From Castellaniella sp040276085 (GTDB lineage Bacteria; Pseudomonadota; Gammaproteobacteria; Burkholderiales; Burkholderiaceae_B), in assembly GCF_040276085.1 (NCBI RefSeq), contig NZ_JBELOK010000004.1:251639-315638 (forward strand): a DNA stretch of 64,000 nucleotides, given 5' to 3'. Both the position numbers and the translations under genes were made by a program. The stretch's first letter is position 1; each line of letters opens with the position of its first letter. Below, in pieces: positions 35,554 through 44,094 of the stretch. Under the pieces are notes generated by a model. It did no database searches, was not told the origin of the DNA, and worked only from the letters and a program-made list of their open reading frames with translations.

Positions 35554-35576
35554 GGGGCCGGGGGATACCCGGCCCC
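35554..35576 (-). repeat. Strong GC hairpin between livK and livF
   Basis: GGGGCCGGG (35554-35562) pairs perfectly with CCCGGCCCC (35568-35576) around a 5-nt loop. It lies 9 bp after the livK stop and has no T run, so an mRNA 3'-end stabiliser or partial attenuator fits better than a terminator. Confidence 0.6.
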
Positions 35577-35584
35577 GGTCTTGC

Positions 35585-36916
35585 TTACTCGGCTGCGCAG
35601 TCGCGCACGGGCAGTTTCTTCTCGGCGGCGTATTTCTCGCCCAGAGATTGCACCAGGGGTTTGATGAACTTGGGATCAGACTGATACCAGTCGGACACAA
35701 CGTTGAACTTCTTGCCATCCCACTGAATGATGCGGGACCAATCGGTGCCCATGTGGTTTTCGCAGGTGGTCTTCACAGGACGCATCAACTTGGCAAAGCC
35801 CAGTTTCTCGAGCTTGGCTTCATCAAGATTGAGGTTCTCGTAGCCCCAGCGCACCTGTTCCGGCGTCATCGCCTTGCCCTTGCCAAATTTCTCCTGGGCT
35901 GTGCGGATGGCTTCGACTTGCAACATCGAAATCATCATGCCGCGCGTGTAGGCAATCGAGCCGAAGGTTTTGCCGTCTTTGTCGGCTCCTTCGCCCTTGT
36001 CGTACACATATTTCTTGACATCGTCGTGCACACGGCCGTGCTCGGCACTGTTCTGGATGGTGATGCCCCGATAGCCCTTGGCTGTATCGCCGAGATCCGC
36101 CACATCGGTTTCAGAGCTGGCCCACCAGATGCCATACATTTTGTCGCGCGGGAAGCCCACGGACTGTGCTTCGCGAATGGCGGTGGGTGTCATGATGCCC
36201 GCGCTTTGCAGCAACACGAAATCTGGCCGGTTTTTACGAATCTGCAACCAAGTGGACTTTTGCTCGACTCCAGGAGCAGCCACCGGGTAGGTTTGCAGCT
36301 CGAAGCCATTGGCCTTGGCCCGTGCCTCAAGCAGTGGGATCGGCTCTTTGCCAAAGGGTGAGTCGTGGTAGACCAGCGCAATTTTCTTGCCCTTGAGCTT
36401 GTCTTCGCCACCCAGGTTCTTGGCGATGTCCTGGATCATGGAATCGTAGGCTGTCCAGTAGTTGCCCAGCAGCGGGAAATTCCATTTAAAGACGCGGCCA
36501 TCCGCAGATTGCGACAAACCATAGCCGACAGAGATCACCGAGCGGCCATCAACCATGGCTTTGTCGGTGACGGCAAAGGTAATGCCGGTAGATTGCGTAT
36601 CAAAGCCGGTGGCACCACCAAATTTGTCTTTGAGGCGCTCGTAGCATTCGACACCCTTGTCAGTGGAATAGCCGGTTTCACACTCTTCAAAGATGATCTT
36701 TACGCCATTGACGCCGCCATCCCGGGCATTGATCATTTTCAGGTAATCAATCTTGCCGTTGGCCCATGGGATCCCCAGCGGCGCAAACGAGCCCGTGCGG
36801 TAGACAAACAAGGGGATGAAATTTTCTTCGGCTGCCTGCGCGGTACTGGCAACACCCACCAGACCGGCTGCAACCATCACGACCGCAGCCGTGGCTTTGG
36901 TGAATACATGCTTCAT
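35585..36916 (-). CDS. livK: ABC transporter substrate-binding protein (LivK-like)
   Basis: This is the periplasmic binding protein of the importer. The 443-aa precursor has a Sec signal peptide (about 1-28, ending TAQA/AEEN) and a type I periplasmic-binding fold (LFVYRTGSFAPLGIPWANGKIDYLKMINARDGG). It is longer than LivK/LivJ and resembles binding proteins found with acyl-CoA ligases, so the ligand may be an aromatic or other carboxylic acid rather than leucine; this is inferred from context. A very strong AGGAGGAG site precedes the ATG, and hairpins flank the gene, consistent with high expression. Confidence 0.88.
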   Translation of the reverse strand: MKHVFTKATAAVVMVAAGLVGVASTAQAAEENFIPLFVYRTGSFAPLGIPWANGKIDYLKMINARDGGVNGVKIIFEECETGYSTDKGVECYERLKDKFGGATGFDTQSTGITFAVTDKAMVDGRSVISVGYGLSQSADGRVFKWNFPLLGNYWTAYDSMIQDIAKNLGGEDKLKGKKIALVYHDSPFGKEPIPLLEARAKANGFELQTYPVAAPGVEQKSTWLQIRKNRPDFVLLQSAGIMTPTAIREAQSVGFPRDKMYGIWWASSETDVADLGDTAKGYRGITIQNSAEHGRVHDDVKKYVYDKGEGADKDGKTFGSIAYTRGMMISMLQVEAIRTAQEKFGKGKAMTPEQVRWGYENLNLDEAKLEKLGFAKLMRPVKTTCENHMGTDWSRIIQWDGKKFNVVSDWYQSDPKFIKPLVQSLGEKYAAEKKLPVRDCAAE

Positions 36917-36930
36917 CTGTAGCTCCTCCT

Positions 36931-36950
36931 GGTGCTAACGGCACCTTTTT
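36931..36950 (-). repeat. Hairpin upstream of livK
   Basis: GGTGC (36931-36935) and GCACC (36941-36945) form a short stem, with TTTTT (36946-36950) beside it on the plus strand. On the livK mRNA the hairpin lies just 5' of the ribosome binding site, where it could mark a processing point between livM and livK. It would look like a small terminator only if read on the plus strand, where no gene ends. Confidence 0.4.
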
Positions 36951-37040
36951 AATTGAGCGCATCCAGATGGATGCCGCCCGGGATAACACCACCCGGCCAT
37001 GCGCGGGGCAAGGGCCAAAGCCCAGCCCCATGCCGTACGC

Positions 37041-38102
37041 CTAGTGGGGAAATGGCCAGATCCTTAGCTTCTCCTTGCCAATACTCCATAGTCTGGCCAG
37101 ACCATGTGGCTCCACGATCAGAAAAAACACGATCAAAAAGCCAAACACCATGTGTTCGATGTGCGCAGCGATATCCACCGGGATGGACAAGCCCAGGGCA
37201 TGAGGGACGTTGGTAAGCAGCACCGGCACCAGCACCATGAAAGCCGCCCCAAAGAAACTGCCGATGATGGAACCCAGCCCGCCGATGATGATGATGAACA
37301 GCAGTTGCAACGAGCGGTTGAGGTCGAAGGCCAAGGGCTCCCAGGAGCCCAGATGGATATAGGCCCACAGGGCGCCCGCCACGCCGATAATGAAAGAGCT
37401 GACGGCAAAGGCGGTGAGCTTGGCATACACCGGCCGGATACCGATCACGGCTGCGGCCACGTCCATGTCGCGGATGGCCATCCATTGCCGGCCAATGGCG
37501 CCGCGCACAAGGTTTTTGGCCAACAGGCCGATGACCACCACAAAGCCCAGCACAAAAAGATACTTTTGCACTGGCGAGACCACGGGCAGGCCGAAAAAAT
37601 CGAGCGCCGGTACAGAGACATTGCCTGAGGTGGAATAATTGGTGAAATAACCAATCCGCAAGAAGGCCCAATCCATAAAAAACTGTGCGGCCAGCGTGGT
37701 GACGGCGAGATACAAGCCACGGATCCGCAAACTGGGCACACCAAAGACCACACCAGCCAGCGTGGCAAATACACCACCTAGCAAAATCTGAACCACCAGG
37801 GGGAGATCGAGGCGGACACCGAAATTCCAGGCGGCATAGGCGCCCACCGCCATGAAAGCCCCCGAGCCGATGGAAATCTGCCCGCAGTACCCCACCAGGA
37901 TGTTCAGCCCGACCGCTGCCAGCGACAAAATGAGGAAGGGAATCAGGATGGCCTGCAGCCAGTACTCGGATGCCACCGCAGGCACGACGACAAAGGCCAG
38001 CAATGTGAGCATTGCGATAAACCAGCGGTCCTGGCGGATCGGAAAAATCTGCTGATCCGAGCGGTAGCTGCTCTTGAACTGGCCGTTTTCACGATAAAAC
38101 AT
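37041..38102 (-). CDS. livM: Branched-chain-type ABC transporter permease LivM
   Basis: LivM is one of the two inner-membrane permeases. The 353-aa protein has about nine hydrophobic segments and the family motifs NILVGYCGQISIGSGAFMAVGAY and IGGLGSIIGSFFGAAFM. Its N-terminal 25 residues are hydrophilic (MFYRENGQFKSSYRSDQ). It follows livH by 32 bp and precedes livK by 124 bp. Confidence 0.92.
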   Translation of the reverse strand: MFYRENGQFKSSYRSDQQIFPIRQDRWFIAMLTLLAFVVVPAVASEYWLQAILIPFLILSLAAVGLNILVGYCGQISIGSGAFMAVGAYAAWNFGVRLDLPLVVQILLGGVFATLAGVVFGVPSLRIRGLYLAVTTLAAQFFMDWAFLRIGYFTNYSTSGNVSVPALDFFGLPVVSPVQKYLFVLGFVVVIGLLAKNLVRGAIGRQWMAIRDMDVAAAVIGIRPVYAKLTAFAVSSFIIGVAGALWAYIHLGSWEPLAFDLNRSLQLLFIIIIGGLGSIIGSFFGAAFMVLVPVLLTNVPHALGLSIPVDIAAHIEHMVFGFLIVFFLIVEPHGLARLWSIGKEKLRIWPFPH

Positions 38103-38134
38103 GGATGTGGTCTCCCCCGTGGGCTCTGACGCGG

Positions 38135-39064
38135 TCAGACGCGGTCGATGATTTTTTCGCCAAACAGGCCCTGCGGACGAAACAGCAGGAACACCAGCGA
38201 CAGCATGTAGGCGAACCAGATTTCGATCCCGCCCCCAACAAACGGCCCGAGATAAACCTCGGATACTTTCTCGCCCACCCCGATGATGAGCCCGCCCACA
38301 ATGGCGCCAGGCACGGAGGTAAGCCCGCCCAGAATCACCACCGGCAAGGCCCGCAAGGCGGCCGTCGAGAGGGTGAACTGCACGCCAAATTGAGATCCCC
38401 AGACAATGCCGGTAACCAGCGCCACCAGCCCGGCAACCGTCCAGACCACCACCCAGATGCGGTTGAGCGGAATGCCCACCGACTGCGCGGCCTGGTGATC
38501 ATCGGCCACGGCGCGCAGCGCCCGCCCCACCGTGGTGTACTGAAAGAAGAACGCCAGCACGGCCACCAGCACGGCGGCAATCACGGCGGCAGTGAGGTCT
38601 TCGAGACTGACCAGCACACCGCCCTCAAAGACACTGTCGAGGATGAAAATCGGATCTTTGGGCATGCCGACATCGATGGAGTACACCGAACTGCCAAACA
38701 TGATCTGGCCAATGCCGTCGAGGAAATAACTGATGCCGATGGTGGCCATCAACAAGGTGGTGGCTTCTTGATTGACCAGATACCGTAACACCCAGCGCTC
38801 GACCAACACGGCAATCAGCCACATAAACCCTGCGCTGAGCACAAACGCGAGGATATTGGCCAAAATCAGGGACTCTCCGCCCAGCCAGCCATCAATCCAT
38901 CCTGACAACCGTGCCATCGCCAGCGCGGCGATCAGCACCATCGCACCCTGGGCAAAGTTGAATACCCCCGAGGCCTTGAAGATCAGCACAAAGCCCAAGG
39001 CCACCAGGGCATACAGCATGCCGCTCATCAGGCCGCCAATCACAGTTTCAAGAAAGAATCCCAT
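38135..39064 (-). CDS. livH: Branched-chain-type ABC transporter permease LivH
   Basis: LivH is the second permease. The 309-aa hydrophobic protein begins FLETVIGGLMSGMLYALVALGFVLIFKASGVFNFAQGAMV, reported here as two halves of one LivH signature, and contains ILGGLTSVPGAIVGGLIIGVGE near the C-terminus. It lies 9 bp downstream of livG and 32 bp upstream of livM, within the same operon. Confidence 0.92.
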   Translation of the reverse strand: MGFFLETVIGGLMSGMLYALVALGFVLIFKASGVFNFAQGAMVLIAALAMARLSGWIDGWLGGESLILANILAFVLSAGFMWLIAVLVERWVLRYLVNQEATTLLMATIGISYFLDGIGQIMFGSSVYSIDVGMPKDPIFILDSVFEGGVLVSLEDLTAAVIAAVLVAVLAFFFQYTTVGRALRAVADDHQAAQSVGIPLNRIWVVVWTVAGLVALVTGIVWGSQFGVQFTLSTAALRALPVVILGGLTSVPGAIVGGLIIGVGEKVSEVYLGPFVGGGIEIWFAYMLSLVFLLFRPQGLFGEKIIDRV

Positions 39065-39073
39065 GGTGTTCCC

Positions 39074-39913
39074 TTAGTGGCTGGTGCCCAGGTAGGCGCT
39101 GATGACTTCCGGGTTGCTGCGCACCTGCTCAGGCGTGCCATCGCCGATCTTGCGGCCGTAATCCAGCACCACGACTCGATCGGAAATATCCATGACGACC
39201 CCCATGTCGTGTTCGATCAGCACAATGGTGGTACCGAATTCGTCGTTGACGTCGAGGATATAGCGGCTCATGTCCTGCTTTTCTTCCATGTTCATGCCGG
39301 CCATGGGTTCGTCAAGCAGCAGGATGCGGGGCTCCATCGCCAGGGCGCGGCCCAGATCCACCCGTTTTTGCAGGCCGTAGGGAAGGCGCCCCACCGGTGT
39401 TTTGCGGTAGGCCTGGATTTCGAGGAAATCGATGATGTTTTCGACAAATGTACGGTGTTCGATCTCTTCGCGCTCGGCGGATCCCAGGTGAAACGCCTGG
39501 GCCAACACCCCGCTTTTCATGCGCAGATTGCGCCCCGTCATGATGTTGTCGAGCACGCTCATGCCCTTGAACAAGGCAAGGTTCTGGAAAGTACGGGCAA
39601 TGCCCATTTCGGCGGCGCGGCGCGGGCTCATCCGCGTAAATTGCTGGTCTTGCAGCAGGATGCGGCCTTGTTGAGGGGTATAGACGCCGTTGATGACATT
39701 GAGCATCGAGCTTTTACCCGCGCCGTTGGGCCCGATGATGGCGCGGATCTCGTGCTCGCGAACATCAAAGGAGATATCCGTCAGTGCCTTGACCCCGCCA
39801 AAGGACAGCGAGATGTTCTGGAGATCGAGAATCACGGGCCCGATCTGATCGGCGCGGGCCGCCATGCCCGACACGGCAGGATCCAGCAGGGTATCGGTGG
39901 TGGGTGAAGACAT
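39074..39913 (-). CDS. livG: Branched-chain-type ABC transporter ATP-binding protein LivG
   Basis: LivG is the other ATPase of the importer. The 279-aa protein has Walker A GPNGAGKSS, a LivG-type long insert with ARTFQNLALFKGMSVLDNIMTGR, and Walker B ILLLDEPMAGMN. The signature loop is atypical (RLPYGLQKRVDLGRALA) but normal for LivG. A 30-residue N-terminal leader precedes the ABC core. It starts directly after the stop of the acyl-CoA synthetase gene with no intervening base. Confidence 0.92.
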   Translation of the reverse strand: MSSPTTDTLLDPAVSGMAARADQIGPVILDLQNISLSFGGVKALTDISFDVREHEIRAIIGPNGAGKSSMLNVINGVYTPQQGRILLQDQQFTRMSPRRAAEMGIARTFQNLALFKGMSVLDNIMTGRNLRMKSGVLAQAFHLGSAEREEIEHRTFVENIIDFLEIQAYRKTPVGRLPYGLQKRVDLGRALAMEPRILLLDEPMAGMNMEEKQDMSRYILDVNDEFGTTIVLIEHDMGVVMDISDRVVVLDYGRKIGDGTPEQVRSNPEVISAYLGTSH

Positions 39914-41875
39914 TCAGGCTACCTTTTTGAGGGGTTCTGGGGCCACCACAGCGGCCGGTTCTATGCGCAGGTTGGCCGAAATACGCCCAACCCGGCCATC
40001 TTCGAACTTGACCTCGGTTTCGATGTATTGGCGCTCGCGCCCCTCAAAGAGGGCCTCAACCAGCACTTCATATTTTTGAGCGATAAACGCCCGACGCACT
40101 TTGCGGGTGCGGGTCAGCTCGTCGTCATCGGGATCCAGCTCTTTGTGCAGGATCAGAAAACGCGCCACCTGTGAGGCCGCCATTTTGGGATCCTGGGAGA
40201 GGTCGCGATTTACCTGCTCGACACACTCGCGGATGACGCCGTAGACCTCGTCCTTGGAGGCAAGATCGGTGTAGCCGGCATAAGGCAGGCCGCGGCGCTC
40301 GGCCCAGTTGCCCACGGCTTCGAGATCGATGTTGATGAAGGCGCAGACCTCCGGGCGATCGGCTCCAAAAACCACGACTTCTTTGATGAAGGGGAAAAAC
40401 TTGAGCTTGTTCTCGATGTACTTGGGGGCAAACAGACTGCCATCAGCCAGGCGGCCCACATCCTTGGCGCGATCGATGATCTTGAGCTGGCCGTCGGTAT
40501 CGAGGTAACCGGCATCCCCGGTGTGATACCAGCCGTCTTTGGTGTAGGACTCGGCCGTGGCGGCGTCGTTGCGGTAATAGCCGGTAAACAGCCCGGGGCT
40601 GCGCAGCTGGATTTCGCCGTTATCGGCTACCCGGATCTCTACACCTTCGCAGGGCGGGCCGACGGTGTCGTCGCGCACCTGCCCGTTGGCCTGCACGCAT
40701 ACAAACACAGAGGTTTCTGTCGACCCATACAGCTGTTTGAGATTGATGCCGATAGAGCGGTAGAACACGAAGAGATCGGGGCCGATGGCTTCGCCGGCTG
40801 TATAGGCCACCCGGACGCGGCTCATGCCCAGGGTATTGCGCAGCGGCCCGTACACCAGCAGATCGCCCAATGCGTACTTGAAGCGATCCCAGGCGCCGAC
40901 AGTGCCATCCTTGTCCAGCACATGGGCCCCCACCCGCCGGGCCAGGCCCATGGCACGATGAAACAGCCAGCGCTTGAAGCGGCCGGCGTCTTCCATGCGG
41001 ATCATGACATGCGTGAGCAGGCCTTCGAGTACGCGAGGGGGTGCAAAATAATATGTGGGCCCGATGTCCCGCATGTCGATGGCGACGGTTTCGGGAGACT
41101 CGGGGTGATTGACGGTGAACCCTGTGGTGAGTACCTGGGTATAGGAGAACATGTTCTGGCCAATCCAGGCCGGTGGCAAATAGGCCAGCACGTCTTCGCG
41201 GTCGGTGAGGCCCTCGAAGCGCTCGATGGCGCGTGCGCGGTCGATCAGGGCATAGTGGCTGAGCACCACCCCCTTGGGCTTGCCCGTGGTGCCAGAGGTG
41301 TAAAACATGGCGGCGGTATCCTGGGGGCCAATGGCCGCCATCCGCTGATTGATCGCATCGGGGTGGGCAGCGGTATGCTGATCGCCACGCTGCAGCAGGG
41401 TTTCCCAGGACAGCAGCCGCGGATCCTGATAATGGCGCAGGCCGCGCGGATCGTCGTAGACCAACGCACGGATGGCCGGACAGCGGTCGGAGACCTCGAT
41501 CATTTTGTCGAGCTGTTCTTGGTCTTCGACCACCACCACACCGATTTCGGCATCTTGCAGGACATAGGCCATCTCTTCGGCCACAGCATCCTGGTACAGG
41601 GGCACAGGGATCGCACCCAGGCACTGGGTAGCCATCATGGCCATGTACAGGCGTGGACGGTTTTCTCCTACCACACCCACGTGCTCGCCAGCCGCCACGC
41701 CCAGGTCTGCCAGCCCGGCTGCCACGCGCAGGACTTCGTCGGCCACCTGTTTCCAGGTAAGTGTCTGCCAGATACCGAGGTCTTTTTCGCGAATGGCCGG
41801 ACGGTGGCCACGCACGGCGGCATGATGCATCAACAAGGCGGGGAAAGTTACCGCCGCGGCGGATTCCTGTACCAT
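39914..41875 (-). CDS. AMP-dependent acyl-CoA synthetase (long-chain type)
   Basis: The 653-aa protein activates a carboxylic acid to its CoA thioester with ATP. It has the P-loop MFYTSGTTGKPKGVVLSH, GSTETSVFVCVQ, and a YHTGDAGYLDTDGQLKIIDR motif. Its overall layout resembles long-chain acyl-CoA synthetases, but its linkage to a Liv-type importer suggests an imported organic or aromatic acid; the substrate is inferred, not shown. The frame is open upstream, but ATG 41875 has an AAGGAGA site. It is the first gene of the operon and diverges from a Crp/Fnr regulator. Confidence 0.87.
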   Translation of the reverse strand: MVQESAAAVTFPALLMHHAAVRGHRPAIREKDLGIWQTLTWKQVADEVLRVAAGLADLGVAAGEHVGVVGENRPRLYMAMMATQCLGAIPVPLYQDAVAEEMAYVLQDAEIGVVVVEDQEQLDKMIEVSDRCPAIRALVYDDPRGLRHYQDPRLLSWETLLQRGDQHTAAHPDAINQRMAAIGPQDTAAMFYTSGTTGKPKGVVLSHYALIDRARAIERFEGLTDREDVLAYLPPAWIGQNMFSYTQVLTTGFTVNHPESPETVAIDMRDIGPTYYFAPPRVLEGLLTHVMIRMEDAGRFKRWLFHRAMGLARRVGAHVLDKDGTVGAWDRFKYALGDLLVYGPLRNTLGMSRVRVAYTAGEAIGPDLFVFYRSIGINLKQLYGSTETSVFVCVQANGQVRDDTVGPPCEGVEIRVADNGEIQLRSPGLFTGYYRNDAATAESYTKDGWYHTGDAGYLDTDGQLKIIDRAKDVGRLADGSLFAPKYIENKLKFFPFIKEVVVFGADRPEVCAFINIDLEAVGNWAERRGLPYAGYTDLASKDEVYGVIRECVEQVNRDLSQDPKMAASQVARFLILHKELDPDDDELTRTRKVRRAFIAQKYEVLVEALFEGRERQYIETEVKFEDGRVGRISANLRIEPAAVVAPEPLKKVA

Positions 41876-41974
41876 GATGTCTCCTTGGACTGACGTGGAC
41901 AACCACGCCAAGTACTGCATGGGGCGCCTCTCTCGGGCGGTGCAACTAAGGTACAGGGCACGCACAGGCGCAAC

Positions 41975-41990
41975 TGTCACACATATGACA
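41975..41990. promoter_or_regulatory. Candidate Crp/Fnr-type operator TGTCA-N6-TGACA
   Basis: A perfect 5+6+5 inverted repeat (TGTCA at 41975-41979, TGACA at 41986-41990) lies in the 142-bp gap between the divergent acyl-CoA synthetase operon and the Crp/Fnr-family gene. The spacing equals that of CRP-family sites. The neighbouring regulator is the obvious candidate to bind it. Confidence 0.55.
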
Positions 41991-42017
41991 TTCACACATG
42001 ATCTAGGGTAATTCCCC

Positions 42018-42692
42018 ATGAACCTGTCAGAGTCTTTGCAGCAGCATGCTGCTTGGTTCGACCTCCTGGACGATGCCCAGCAAGCCCGGGTGGTTCAGGA
42101 CACCACAGTCGCACAGGTGGATGCCGGCACCATCGTCGAGCACAAAGGCGTTGTGGCCGGCGCCTGGATTGGTGTGCTGGATGGCTTGATCAAGGTTTCC
42201 GTGGGCAACGCCGACGGCAAACTGGCCTCACTGACGGGCGTGCCGGCAGGTGGCTGGATCGGTGAAGGATCGCTGCTGAAACGCGAGGCCCGCAAGTACG
42301 ACATTATTGCGCTGCGACACAGCACCATTGCACGGCTGCGTGCGGATACCTTCAATTGGTTGCTCGATAACAGCATCCTGTTCAACCGCTTTTTGCTGCA
42401 TCAGCTCAATGAGCGCGTGGCCCAGTTTATTGGCAAGGCCGAGCACGACCGACTGCTGGCCCCGGATGGCCGGGTGGCACGCTGCCTGGCCGAGCTCTTC
42501 AACCCCCTGCTGTACCCCGGCAATTCAACACGCCTGGACATCACCCAAGAAGAAATCGGCTATCTGGCCCGTATTTCGCGCCAGCGCACCAACCAGGCGC
42601 TTCGTACCCTGGAAGCCGCCGGGCTCCTGAAAATCGAGTACGGTGCCGTCCAGGTACTTAACCTCGATGGCCTGAAGCACTACGAAATCTAA
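42018..42692 (+). CDS. Crp/Fnr-family transcriptional regulator
   Basis: The 224-aa protein has an N-terminal cyclic-nucleotide-binding-like beta-roll (about 20-120), a dimer helix and a C-terminal winged helix-turn-helix with DITQEEIGYLARISRQRTNQAL at about 174-195, split here by family convention. It lacks the N-terminal Cys cluster of Fnr, so oxygen sensing by Fe-S is unlikely. It diverges from the acyl-CoA synthetase/liv operon and probably regulates it and itself through the TGTCA-N6-TGACA site. The effector could be an acyl-CoA or the imported acid; this is inference. Confidence 0.87.
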   Translation: MNLSESLQQHAAWFDLLDDAQQARVVQDTTVAQVDAGTIVEHKGVVAGAWIGVLDGLIKVSVGNADGKLASLTGVPAGGWIGEGSLLKREARKYDIIALRHSTIARLRADTFNWLLDNSILFNRFLLHQLNERVAQFIGKAEHDRLLAPDGRVARCLAELFNPLLYPGNSTRLDITQEEIGYLARISRQRTNQALRTLEAAGLLKIEYGAVQVLNLDGLKHYEI

Positions 42693-42721
42693 GCCGCAAA
42701 CCCCTTTGATCACCGACAGGC

Positions 42722-42751
42722 CTGCCACAGAATCAAACGTGGCACTAAAAT
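42722..42751 (+). promoter_or_regulatory. Candidate gdhA promoter
   Basis: CTGCCA (42722-42727) and TAAAAT (42746-42751) are 18 bp apart, about 55 bp before the gdhA ATG. The match is moderate and untested. Confidence 0.35.
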
Positions 42752-42804
42752 GGTGACGGTTGCATGTCCTTGTCAATTTTGAACTCATAAAAAAGGCTGT
42801 ACTC

Positions 42805-44094
42805 ATGGCTGACTCTCACACCCATACCTTACCCTCCTACATGGATGCCGCTCATCCGGGCCCATGGGGCATCTATCTAGAGCAGGTAGACCGGGTGACT
42901 CCCTATCTGGGCAACCTGGCCCGGTGGGTTGAAACACTCAAACGTCCCAAACGCATCCTGATTGTCGATGTGCCTGTCGAACTCGACAACGGCGAGATCG
43001 CGCACTTTGAAGGCTATCGCGTACAACACAACACCTCGCGCGGGCCTGGCAAGGGTGGCGTGCGGTTTCACCAGGATGTCACGCTCTCCGAAGTCATGGC
43101 CCTGTCGGCCTGGATGTCGGTGAAATCAGCTGCAGTCAACCTGCCCTTTGGCGGTGCCAAGGGTGGCATCCGCATCGACCCCCGCCAACACTCGCAATCC
43201 GAGCTCGAGCGCATCACACGCCGCTACACCAGCGAAATCCACGACATCATCGGGCCTGCCAAAGATATCCCCGCACCTGACGTCAACACCAACGGCCAGA
43301 TCATGGCCTGGATGATGGACACCTACTCGATGAACGAGGGGCGCACCACCACCGGCGTGGTCACAGGCAAACCGGTGTCGCTGGGCGGCAGCCTGGGGCG
43401 CGTCGAAGCCACCGGCCGCGGCGTATACGTCATCGCCTGCGAAGCCGCCCGAGAATCCGGCATCGACATCAAAGGCGCCCGTGTCGCCATCCAGGGTTTT
43501 GGTAATGTGGGTGGCACCGCAGCCCGGCTGTTTCATGATGCCGGCGCCCTGGTGGTAGCCGTCTACGACCACACCGGCATCGTCTACGACGAGCGCGGCC
43601 TGAACATCCCCGGCCTGATCGACCACGTGCACGAAACCGGCGGCATTGCCGGCACCCCTGGCTGCCAGACACTTAGCCCCACCGAGTTCTGGTCGCTCGA
43701 AACCGACATCCTGATCCCGGCAGCCCTCGAGGGCCAGATCACGCGCGACAACGCCGACCTGATCCACACACGCATTCTGGTTGAAGGCGCCAACGGCCCA
43801 ACCACCCCCGAAGCCGATGACATCATCTCGGCCAAGGGCACGATTATCGTGCCTGATGTGGTGGCCAACGCCGGCGGGGTCACAGTCAGCTACTTCGAGT
43901 GGGTACAGGATTTCTCCAGCTTCTTCTGGACAGAGCAGGAAATCAACCACCGCCTCGAAGCCATGATGCGTGCCGCCTACAGTGCAATGTCGGGCGTTGC
44001 CCGTCAGCACGGGGTATCGCTGCGCACAGCAGCCTTTATCGTTGCCTGCACGCGTATCCTCGAAGCCCGCCAGGTGCGCGGCCTGTACCCCTGA
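42805..44094 (+). CDS. gdhA: Glutamate dehydrogenase (Glu/Leu/Phe/Val family)
   Basis: Gdh interconverts glutamate and 2-oxoglutarate plus ammonia. The 429-aa protein has the substrate region GPGKGGVRFHQDVT and PFGGAKGGI with catalytic Lys residues, PAPDVNTNGQIMAWMMDTYS, and the Rossmann motif IQGFGNVGGTAARLFHDAGA. The roughly 430-residue length fits the NAD-type hexameric group; cofactor preference is not certain. An AAGG site precedes ATG 42805. Its stop overlaps the asparaginase start (TGATG), tying ammonia release and assimilation together. Confidence 0.94.
   Translation: MADSHTHTLPSYMDAAHPGPWGIYLEQVDRVTPYLGNLARWVETLKRPKRILIVDVPVELDNGEIAHFEGYRVQHNTSRGPGKGGVRFHQDVTLSEVMALSAWMSVKSAAVNLPFGGAKGGIRIDPRQHSQSELERITRRYTSEIHDIIGPAKDIPAPDVNTNGQIMAWMMDTYSMNEGRTTTGVVTGKPVSLGGSLGRVEATGRGVYVIACEAARESGIDIKGARVAIQGFGNVGGTAARLFHDAGALVVAVYDHTGIVYDERGLNIPGLIDHVHETGGIAGTPGCQTLSPTEFWSLETDILIPAALEGQITRDNADLIHTRILVEGANGPTTPEADDIISAKGTIIVPDVVANAGGVTVSYFEWVQDFSSFFWTEQEINHRLEAMMRAAYSAMSGVARQHGVSLRTAAFIVACTRILEARQVRGLYP

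Noticed and set aside
40523..41893. A 456-codon plus-strand frame inside the acyl-CoA synthetase gene
   Set aside because: The minus strand encodes an intact AMP-binding enzyme with its P-loop; the plus frame is Gly/His-rich antisense sequence.
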